In this document: one piece after another, positions 34,941 through 42,408 of the stretch
Layout of the letters: each line of letters opens with the position of its first letter
Numbering within the stretch: position 1 is the stretch's first letter
Assembly (NCBI RefSeq): GCF_027594545.1
Contig: NZ_CP115160.1
Coordinates: 3,171,001-3,235,000 of the forward strand
Length of the DNA stretch: 64,000 nt
Reading direction: 5' to 3'
From: Algoriphagus sp. TR-M9
GTDB taxonomy: Bacteria > Bacteroidota > Bacteroidia > Cytophagales > Cyclobacteriaceae
Position numbers and translations under genes: made by a program
Notes under the pieces: generated by a model
What the model saw: the letters and a program-made list of their open reading frames with translations, nothing else
Databases searched by the model: none
Told to the model about the DNA's origin: nothing

Positions 34941-36020
34941 ATGAGCGATCTTTTCACCAAAGCAATTAGAAAAAAGTATGTACTAGTTTTACTGGTGGTG
35001 CTGGCATTGCAGAATTCTACTTTGGCACAGGATGACCTGCAAATCTCCAAATTCATGGAGCCAGTCAATCAGGAGCATATTTTTCGAACCGAGGGCTATT
35101 ATAATTGGGGAGGGTCGATTGTCAAAGGAACTGATGGTATGTATCACCTTTTTTATTCCAGATGGCCTAAGTCCGTAGGTTTTAAGGGATGGTTGGTATA
35201 TTCTGAAATTGCCCATGCCACGTCGGAAAAGCCCACTGGGCCATGGACATTTCGGGAAACTGTATTACAGGGAAATGGAAAAGGACACTGGGACGCTATA
35301 ACCGCTCATAATCCAAAAATCAAATTTTTTGAAGGAAAGTATTACCTGTATTACATTTCTACTAACCTGGGTACAACCCAAGACTATACAGCAGAAGAGC
35401 TTGATGCTGCAAGCAGCGCCACTCTCCAAGACCCCCTGAGATTTGCACTCCGATCAAATCAACGAACAGGTGTAGCTGTGAGCAACTCCCTGAACGGTCC
35501 TTGGCAAAGACAGTCCCAACCACTTATCCAGCCTTCGGGACCCATCACCACCTTGACAGTAAATCCAGCAGTAACCCAGGGAAAGGATGGGCTTTATTAT
35601 ATGATTGTCAAAGGAGACAAACCCGGGGAAACCAGATTTATCAGAAATCAGGCTATTGCTATCAGTCAACATCCTGATGGCCCCTATGAGATTCAACCTG
35701 ATCCAGTGATCGATTACCTGGACACAGAAGACATGTCGCTCTGGTATGACCAACAGCGGGAGCTTTATTACGGAATTTTTCATGCTCCTGAGGGTTTCAT
35801 TGGGCTAGTAAGCTCAGTAGATGGATTGAAATGGCTGAAGGCTTCTGAGTACAGAGTTATGCCAAAGGAAATTAAGATGCAGGATGGCACTATACTCAGG
35901 CCAGATCGCCTGGAGCGTCCATTTGTGTATGAAGAAAAGGGAAATCTTCTGACCCTAGGTGTATCAGCCAAACAAGGAGATGATTCCTTTGTCATCTTCC
36001 ACCCGTTAAGGGATGAGTAA
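34941..36020 (+). CDS. GH43-like beta-propeller, second paralogue
   Basis: About 359 residues from the ATG at 34941 (MSDLFTKAIRKKYVLVLL), which gives a proper signal peptide ending TLAQ; the open frame extends to 34899. It shares the blade pattern of the gene before it (NWGGSIVKGTDGMYHLFYSRWPK, HNPKIKFFEGKYYLYYIS, VNPAVTQGKDGLYYMIVKG, TEDMSLWYDQQRELYYGIF, LERPFVYEE), roughly 30% identical by eye. The tandem arrangement suggests complementary specificities, or one hydrolase plus one binding protein. Function inferred. Confidence 0.7.
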   Translation: MSDLFTKAIRKKYVLVLLVVLALQNSTLAQDDLQISKFMEPVNQEHIFRTEGYYNWGGSIVKGTDGMYHLFYSRWPKSVGFKGWLVYSEIAHATSEKPTGPWTFRETVLQGNGKGHWDAITAHNPKIKFFEGKYYLYYISTNLGTTQDYTAEELDAASSATLQDPLRFALRSNQRTGVAVSNSLNGPWQRQSQPLIQPSGPITTLTVNPAVTQGKDGLYYMIVKGDKPGETRFIRNQAIAISQHPDGPYEIQPDPVIDYLDTEDMSLWYDQQRELYYGIFHAPEGFIGLVSSVDGLKWLKASEYRVMPKEIKMQDGTILRPDRLERPFVYEEKGNLLTLGVSAKQGDDSFVIFHPLRDE

Positions 36021-36359
36021 ACCCAAATGGTTGGTGAAAACTTTTCAGTTTACCGGAAATCATGGTCAATCACTTTTTTCAACAGCTAAGGAGCCAAGGT
36101 AATCCTCAATAAACCAAAGGATTAATTTTTGATTTTTATGTGAAGCGCCCGCTAATGCGGAATTAAGTAGTATTTCCCAAACCTTAAACTGAGATTTCAT
36201 ATTAATTAGTCCATTAGACCTATTTTTTCATAGGTTTATTAGGACTTATGCACTATTTTGTTTTAACTTACACAAGTTTCTTGAAATAAGTCGATTAAGT
36301 ATGGCGAATTTCAGAAAAAAAACTACCCATAATTACCATTTTCTTAAAACTTAACGTGT
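36021..36359. other. 339-bp intergenic stretch upstream of SusC
   Basis: AT-rich and without a coding frame. It holds TTAGTSC motif site 3 (36206) and an imperfect inverted repeat (36208-36246). The promoter of the SusCD operon must lie here, but a TAnnTTTG box is not clear. Confidence 0.5.
36206..36246. promoter_or_regulatory. TTAGTSC motif site 3 within an inverted repeat
   Basis: TTAGTCCATTAGACCTAT (36206-36223) matches sites 1 and 2. The segment is also half of an imperfect hairpin: AGTCC..ACCTAT (36208-36223) against ATAGGT..AGGACT (36230-36246) with loop TTTTTC. It lies 114 bp before the susC start. Confidence 0.45.
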
Positions 36360-39300
36360 ATGAAAAAAAGTATTACAAATTTTCTACACAGAATCTGCGA
36401 AATTCGCAATCCCCAGTCTACTGCTGGCATTGTGACTTTTTGTTGCTTTCTGTTACTATTTCTGGGAGCCCCAGAGGTAGGTATGGCTCAGCAATCATCA
36501 CAGGTGACCGTAACAGGTACTGTGATTGATCCTGATGGGCTTCCATTGCCAGGATTGACTATTTTAGTTAAAGGGACGACTTCTGGTACTGTCACTGATG
36601 GAGACGGGAATTATTCCATCCAAGTGCCCGGATCTGATGCAGTGTTGGCTTTTAGCTACATAGGGTACCAGGCACAGGAGATTACTGTAGGAAGCCGGAC
36701 GGTGATCAATGTCACTATGGAAGAGGATATTTCATCTCTGAATGAAGTAGTGGTAGTAGGATATGGCACGCAGAAAGTGACCAACCTAACCGGTGCAGTG
36801 GATGTGGTAGAAGGTAAGACTTTGGCAGACCGCCCCTCACCTTCTGTATCCCAATTACTTCAGGGAACCTCTCCAGGCTTAACTTTCAGCACAGGTAATT
36901 TCGGTTTTCAGCCTGGTGCTGAAATGAACATACAGATTAGAGGCTTAGGGTCACTTAATGGAGGCTCTCCTTATGTGGTGATCGATGGTATCCCGGGTGA
37001 CATGGATAGATTGAACCCAAATGACATCGAATCAATCTCAGTATTGAAGGATGCTGCTGCCTCGGCTATTTTCGGAGCAAGAGCTCCATACGGGGTAATT
37101 GTAATTACTACTAAGTCCGGTAGAGGCAAGCTGAAAGCAAGCTATAATGGTAGCGTGGGCGTAGCTTCTCCTACCAATTTGCCTTCCATGATCAATTCCT
37201 ACGATCATGCCAAAGCAATCAATGAAGCGGGTGTTTTCGGAGCCGGTGGAAGATTCTTCCCAGACAGAACTATTGATAACATCCTTGCTTTCCAGAGAGG
37301 TGACTTTGACTTTCTAAGATCAAATGCCAACTTCCCTGCTGACGCAACTTTCTTTGAAACCACACCAAACCCCAACAATGTAAATCAGTGGGGTTTCAAC
37401 CAATTTGGTAACGCAAACAGAGATTGGTTTGACGAGTATTTTGGAAAAGGAATGATCCAAAAGCATGACCTGAGCCTATCTGGAGGAAGCGATAAAACTT
37501 CCTATTATTTCTCAGCGGGGCTTTATGGGCAGTCTGGCGTTTTGAACTACGGTACGGATACCTTTGATCGATATAACATCATGGGTAAAATCACCACTTC
37601 CATCACGAAGAACTGGGATTTCACTTACCAGCCAAGATTCTCCAAGCAGATCAGAGAAATCCCTAATATGGACAGGCAAGGTAGTTACGATTTGATTTTC
37701 CATCAGATCGCCAGAACGATGCCTACCAACGCCATGTATGATGGCTTTGGCAATGTCATGATCCAATCTAAGATTCCTTGGGTGAATGACGCAGGTACAG
37801 ATATCACAGAGACCACAGAAAACTGGCACACTTTCGCTACCGATTTGAGACCTGCTGAAGGCTGGACTATCCACGGCGACTTTGCCATGAGAAATACAGA
37901 TATCTTTTTCAGAAGCAATGAGCTGACTGTCTATGACAATTTGGTAGATGGCTCCGTGATCCCAAGTGGAAACACGGTACCAAGTAACACCAGAAGAACA
38001 CACTACAGCAATCTGTACTGGACATCCAACGTTTACACCTCCTACGAGCTGCAGCTAAATGAGGTACACAACTTCAAAGCTATGGTGGGTACACAGTTCG
38101 AAAAGACTCAAAACAGAAACCTTTCCGGATTTAGAACCAACCTTTTGGTACCAGATGTACCTTCTTTGAATACAGCAGACGGTGAGATTCAAATGACTGA
38201 AAACCTGCTTACGGTAAGCACTCAAGGTTATTTCGGTAGGTTCAATTACAATTACAATGAGAAGTACCTGTTAGAATTGAATGCAAGATATGACGGTACA
38301 TCTAGATTTAGAGAAGGCAACAGATGGGGCTTTTTCCCTTCATTCTCTGCAGGATGGAATGTGGACAAGGAATCCTTCTGGGAGCCTATCAGCCAAACTG
38401 TGAACACTTTCAAACTTCGTGGCTCATGGGGTGAACTTGGTAACCAAAATGTAACTCCTTATCAGGATTTGCAGCTTATTCCACTTTCCGGAAATGCAGT
38501 CAACTGGATCTTCTCCCAAGGGGGAACAAGACCAATTGGTTTTGCAGGGACACCTTCTTTGATCAGCCCAGACCTGACTTGGGAAACAGCCAGATCCATA
38601 GACATAGGCGCAGACATGAGCTTTTTGGAAAACCGTCTGAGCTTTACATTTGATTGGTTTGAGCGAACTACATTCGACATGATCGGCCCTGTAGATCCTG
38701 CTCCAGGAGTACTAGGATCTACCGTACCTCAATCCAACAACGCAACGCTAAGAACAAGAGGTTGGGAATCTACCATCAATTATGGGCAGACCCTTTCTAA
38801 CGGCCTGACCTTCAATGTTGGATTCAACATCTTTGACAGCAGAACATTTGTCACAGAATACCTCAATCCAAACGGAGTTCTTTCCAGCTGGTACGCTGGT
38901 AGAGAGCAAGGAGAGATCTGGGGTTACACGGCAAACTCTCTTTATCAAAACCAAGAAGAAATCGATGCTTACACTTCACAGGTTGACTTATCAGACATTA
39001 CAGGACTAGCCTGGAACCCTGGTGATGTGAAGTACATGGACATCAATGGAGATGGCAGAGTAGACAATGGCGACAACACCCTGGACAATCCTGGTGATTT
39101 GAGCATCATCGGTAACAGCACGCCGAGATGGCAGTATGGCATTAACCTTAATGCATCATACAAAGGTTTTGACCTATCTATGATCTGGAGAGGCGTGGGC
39201 AAGCGTGATGTAGCATTTGGCTCCAATGACAATATCTTCTGGGGTTTCAGAACGGGTAACCAATCCACCCTATTCCCTGAGCATCTGGATTACTTCAGAG

Positions 39301-39668
39301 ACACTCCTGGAGACATGTACACAGGCTTATATGAAGGGGAAGCTAATATCAACTTAGACTCCTATTTCCCAAGACCATACATTAACAATGGTCAAAACAA
39401 TAAGAACAGACTGACCAGCACCAGATACCTACAGAACGGGTCTTACCTGAGACTGCAGAATCTGCAAGTAGGCTATACCCTACCTGATCATGTGTTGGAC
39501 AAAATGAGCCTGAGTAACTTCAGAATATATATGTCAGGGGAAAACCTGCTGACATTCACCAAACTTCCAGTTGGTATAGATCCAGTAGCTACAGGCAGCT
39601 CATGGGGAGCAGGAAAGACCTACGGCGCGGATAGAATGATTTCTGCTGGTATTCAAGTTTCCTATTAA
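36360..39668 (+). CDS. SusC/RagA TonB-dependent outer-membrane transporter
   Basis: 1102 residues. A long signal region (AGIVTFCCFLLLFLG ... VGMAQQ), a carboxypeptidase-regulatory-like domain (TGTVIDPDGLPLPGLTILVKG, about 47-125), the TonB box region NEVVVVGYGTQ, a plug (PSVSQLLQGTSPGL, VLKDAAASAIFGARAPYGVIVITTK) and a C-terminal barrel (last residues SAGIQVSY). It pairs with the SusD gene that follows by two bases. Together they import oligosaccharides, here probably fucose-containing sulfated glycan fragments (inferred from neighbours). Preceded by the TTAGTSC site and IR. Confidence 0.97.
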   Translation: MKKSITNFLHRICEIRNPQSTAGIVTFCCFLLLFLGAPEVGMAQQSSQVTVTGTVIDPDGLPLPGLTILVKGTTSGTVTDGDGNYSIQVPGSDAVLAFSYIGYQAQEITVGSRTVINVTMEEDISSLNEVVVVGYGTQKVTNLTGAVDVVEGKTLADRPSPSVSQLLQGTSPGLTFSTGNFGFQPGAEMNIQIRGLGSLNGGSPYVVIDGIPGDMDRLNPNDIESISVLKDAAASAIFGARAPYGVIVITTKSGRGKLKASYNGSVGVASPTNLPSMINSYDHAKAINEAGVFGAGGRFFPDRTIDNILAFQRGDFDFLRSNANFPADATFFETTPNPNNVNQWGFNQFGNANRDWFDEYFGKGMIQKHDLSLSGGSDKTSYYFSAGLYGQSGVLNYGTDTFDRYNIMGKITTSITKNWDFTYQPRFSKQIREIPNMDRQGSYDLIFHQIARTMPTNAMYDGFGNVMIQSKIPWVNDAGTDITETTENWHTFATDLRPAEGWTIHGDFAMRNTDIFFRSNELTVYDNLVDGSVIPSGNTVPSNTRRTHYSNLYWTSNVYTSYELQLNEVHNFKAMVGTQFEKTQNRNLSGFRTNLLVPDVPSLNTADGEIQMTENLLTVSTQGYFGRFNYNYNEKYLLELNARYDGTSRFREGNRWGFFPSFSAGWNVDKESFWEPISQTVNTFKLRGSWGELGNQNVTPYQDLQLIPLSGNAVNWIFSQGGTRPIGFAGTPSLISPDLTWETARSIDIGADMSFLENRLSFTFDWFERTTFDMIGPVDPAPGVLGSTVPQSNNATLRTRGWESTINYGQTLSNGLTFNVGFNIFDSRTFVTEYLNPNGVLSSWYAGREQGEIWGYTANSLYQNQEEIDAYTSQVDLSDITGLAWNPGDVKYMDINGDGRVDNGDNTLDNPGDLSIIGNSTPRWQYGINLNASYKGFDLSMIWRGVGKRDVAFGSNDNIFWGFRTGNQSTLFPEHLDYFRDTPGDMYTGLYEGEANINLDSYFPRPYINNGQNNKNRLTSTRYLQNGSYLRLQNLQVGYTLPDHVLDKMSLSNFRIYMSGENLLTFTKLPVGIDPVATGSSWGAGKTYGADRMISAGIQVSY

Positions 39669-39670
39669 TC

Positions 39671-41401
39671 ATGACTAAGACAATGAAAAAATCAATAAAT
39701 ATATTCGGACTATTGATTCTTCTGGTCGGCGCTATAGGATGCGAATCCTTTATTGACAATGCTCCGGAAGATCAAATTGCGGTTGACGATTACTTCAAAA
39801 CCAGCAATGATGTAGAGAACTACGTAAAGAAATACTATGCAGGCCTCCCTACGCATGGCTCTGCAAACCTTCCATTATCTGAAACCAGCTCCGACAATCT
39901 GATCGTAGCGGTACCAAATTCAGTGATCCAAGGTTCAAGAGCTCCTAGAAATGGCCAATGGACTAATGAGTGGTCAGACATTCGCAGCATCAATATTCTT
40001 TTTGACAACATTGGGAATGTTCAGGATGACTTAAGCTCCTATGCACAGTTTCTAGGAGAAGCACATTTCTTCAGAGCTTGGTTTTATTACGAAAAGCTGC
40101 AGGCCTACGGAGATGTACCTATTTATACCAGTCAGTTGCTACCAGGTGATGAGGGGCTATACAAAGGTCAGGATCCAAGAACCGCAGTTGCAGATTTTAT
40201 CCTTTCAGAACTTGATTTGGCATTTCAGCACCTGGGCACCAAATCAGAAGTAGGAAACGCCAGGCTCAACAAAGAGACTGCTTTGGCTTTCAAGACCCAA
40301 GTGGCCCTGTATGAAGGATCTTGGCAAAAGTACCATGCAGGAACCGTCTTCGGTACCGATGGAGCAGACCCTAGCAAATACTTCCAAGAAGCTGTAGTAG
40401 CAGCTGAAAAGCTTATGAGCGGTGAGTATGCGGTAGATTTATACAGCACAGGAAACCCCGAGTCTGACTATTACAACTTGTTTGGGCTGGACAATATGTC
40501 CGATATCAATGAGGTATTGTTTTACCGCATTGCCAGTACTTCGGAGCAGCTGGGACACGAGCTACAGTTTTATACGACCAGACGTACCCGAGATATGTCT
40601 TTGACTTGGTCATTGATTAATTCCTACCTAGGTAAAGACGGAAATCCTATTGATTACGATGGACTTGCAGAAACTGCTAAAGGAAACGAATTCCTTACTC
40701 AAATAGCTGAAGCTGCCGACCCAAGACTTCATGCTACTGTATGGATTCCTGGCGATTTGAGAGTAGCAAGCTCAGCACAAGTCTTTGACAAGCCATTCTT
40801 GACGGGTGGATCTGAGGAACTTTGCGCTACTGGTTTTCAGGTGAAAAAATTCTCAAACCCTTTCTCTACTGCAGCAGGAGCTGACTTTGGAGGACTCAGC
40901 CAGACGGGTAGAATCTATTTCCGATATGGCGAAGTATTGCTAAACTATGCAGAGGCCAAATACGAACTAGATGGAACCATCGCCTATGAGGCACTGAACA
41001 TGCTTAGAGATCGCGTGGGTATGCCAGCTTTCGAAGCTATTCCTCAGTCTGAGTATGGTGATAACCTGATCGATTATGGCTATCCTGTGGACGATGCATT
41101 ATATGCCATCAGAAATGAAAGAAGAGTAGAGCTAGCGCTAGAAGGACAGCGTCCAGATGACTTCAGAAGATGGGCTGCACACAGCTTGGTAGTAGGCAAA
41201 AGACCAAAAGGCTATCCATTTGCACAAGATGAATTCCCGGGCTTCACCCCGCTACTTGACGAAAATGGTCAGACTGATTACTTCCAAACTCAACTACCGA
41301 ATGGTTATGGGTTCAGACCTGATCAGGACTACTTGACCTCTATTCCTTCAGATGAAATTGTACTAAACCCTAACCTTAAACAAAATCCAGGTTGGGAATA
41401 A
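39671..41401 (+). CDS. SusD/RagB glycan-binding lipoprotein
   Basis: 576 residues with a lipobox (GAIGCESF). The start may be the ATG at 39671 or 39683 (MKKSINIF). TPR-like helices (QFLGEAHFFRAWFYYEKLQAYGDVPI), the SusD block YFRYGEVLLNYAEAKYE and the C-terminal NERRVELALEGQRPDDFRRW identify the family. It is the surface lid of the SusC transporter. A strong terminator follows. Confidence 0.95.
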   Translation: MTKTMKKSINIFGLLILLVGAIGCESFIDNAPEDQIAVDDYFKTSNDVENYVKKYYAGLPTHGSANLPLSETSSDNLIVAVPNSVIQGSRAPRNGQWTNEWSDIRSINILFDNIGNVQDDLSSYAQFLGEAHFFRAWFYYEKLQAYGDVPIYTSQLLPGDEGLYKGQDPRTAVADFILSELDLAFQHLGTKSEVGNARLNKETALAFKTQVALYEGSWQKYHAGTVFGTDGADPSKYFQEAVVAAEKLMSGEYAVDLYSTGNPESDYYNLFGLDNMSDINEVLFYRIASTSEQLGHELQFYTTRRTRDMSLTWSLINSYLGKDGNPIDYDGLAETAKGNEFLTQIAEAADPRLHATVWIPGDLRVASSAQVFDKPFLTGGSEELCATGFQVKKFSNPFSTAAGADFGGLSQTGRIYFRYGEVLLNYAEAKYELDGTIAYEALNMLRDRVGMPAFEAIPQSEYGDNLIDYGYPVDDALYAIRNERRVELALEGQRPDDFRRWAAHSLVVGKRPKGYPFAQDEFPGFTPLLDENGQTDYFQTQLPNGYGFRPDQDYLTSIPSDEIVLNPNLKQNPGWE

Positions 41402-41437
41402 AATCTTAAATAGTTAGAAGTAGATTGGTTTATTATT

Positions 41438-41470
41438 AAAAAAAAGGGGATAGTTTATCCCCTTTTTTTT
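41438..41470 (+). terminator. Terminator after the SusCD operon
   Basis: A 15-bp stem of A8-GGGG-ATA against TAT-CCCC-T8 with a three-base loop, ending in eight T. A typical strong intrinsic terminator between susD (stop 41401) and the TetR gene (start 41523). Confidence 0.9.
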
Positions 41471-41522
41471 TAAATCAACCTTAACTTCATGGAATATTCT
41501 TTTTTTAACCACCGTATTAGCA

Positions 41523-42170
41523 ATGGAAAAACCCACCAAACTCAAAACCAAAGACAAGATCATCTTAGAGGCAATAGCCCAATACAATGAACACGGTGTC
41601 CAGGGGATTACCAGCCGCCATATCGCTGGCGGAATTGGGATCAGCCACGGTAACCTGGATTATCACTACAAGACCAAGGAAGACCTACTTGTGGCTATAC
41701 ATGGTAAAATGCGGGAAGAAATGACTGCTCTCTATGATAATCAGCAAGAAGACTGTTCCGCAGTTGAAAATTTACATCTGCTGCTCATTCAGTTTGAAGA
41801 GTTCCAATATAAATTTAGGTTTTTCAACCTGGATGTACTGGAGATCACCCGCTCTTTCCCTAAAGTGAGCAAGCTGATCCGAGAAACCTTGGAAATCAGA
41901 AAGGCACAGACGGAAGAGCTTTTTGAAAAATTTAAGCAGGAAGGTTACCTCACCGAAGAATACGGTGGAGTTGCAGACAGAGTCCAGCATATCATTCGTA
42001 TGACCATTTCTTTCTGGCTTTCTCAACGTGAAGTCCTCCCCTTCTATCATTTCACCGAAAAAGGTGAAATGGTCAAAACCATCTGGACCATCCTCACTCC
42101 TTACCTGACTGAATCTGCCAAGGATGAATACCAGAGAGTGATAGAAAAACATGGATTTACCCAACTATAA
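41523..42170 (+). CDS. TetR/AcrR family regulator
   Basis: 215 residues. The N-terminal HTH reads KDKIILEAIAQYNEHGVQGITSRHIAGGIGISHGNLDYHYKTKEDLL, a standard TetR DNA-binding domain; the rest is an alpha-helical ligand domain. Lying between SusD and the fourth sulfatase, it is the only DNA-binding regulator inside the PUL region and so a candidate for binding the TTAGTSC sites (inference). Sugar-linked TetR control is less usual for PULs than HTCS, SusR or ECF/anti-sigma systems. Confidence 0.92.
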   Translation: MEKPTKLKTKDKIILEAIAQYNEHGVQGITSRHIAGGIGISHGNLDYHYKTKEDLLVAIHGKMREEMTALYDNQQEDCSAVENLHLLLIQFEEFQYKFRFFNLDVLEITRSFPKVSKLIRETLEIRKAQTEELFEKFKQEGYLTEEYGGVADRVQHIIRMTISFWLSQREVLPFYHFTEKGEMVKTIWTILTPYLTESAKDEYQRVIEKHGFTQL

Positions 42171-42177
42171 AACCGGT

Positions 42178-42317
42178 ATGAAATCGAGCCTGCCTGAGGC
42201 AGACAGGCATGCCCCGTAGCGACACACAGAGGGATGATTATAATGCATGCAAAGATTCCATCCCGTTTCCTATGTCATGGGACAGGTTGTGACCATTTAA
42301 AAACAAATTATAAACAG
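42178..42317 (+). repeat. Leader repeat, expanded copy C
   Basis: Begins ATGAAATCGAGC and shares GTAGCGACACACAGAGGGAT, GATTATAATGCATGCAAAG and AAATTATAAACAGATG with copies A and B, but has two inserts: CTGCCTGAGGCAGACAGG (a small hairpin) and CCCGTTTCCTATGTCATGGG. It runs directly into copy B. Total length 140 bp. Confidence 0.75.
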
Positions 42318-42408
42318 ATGAAATCAAGCATGACCCGAAGCGACACACAGAGGGATGATTATAATTCATGCGAAGATTCCCTGTGACCTTAAAAAAAATT
42401 ATAAACAC
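42318..42408 (+). repeat. 91-bp leader repeat, copy B
   Basis: Begins ATGAAATCAAGCATGACC and ends at the base before the sulfatase start at 42409, exactly 91 bp, as for copy A in front of the sulfatase at 25745. It holds a 22-codon ORF in one frame, and a second frame stays open into the sulfatase. Confidence 0.85.

Noticed and set aside
37512..38003. 163-codon antisense ORF inside SusC
   Set aside because: A shadow frame of a well-supported SusC barrel.
41772..42164. 130-codon antisense ORF inside the TetR gene
   Set aside because: It lies wholly within a clear TetR gene and shows no signature.
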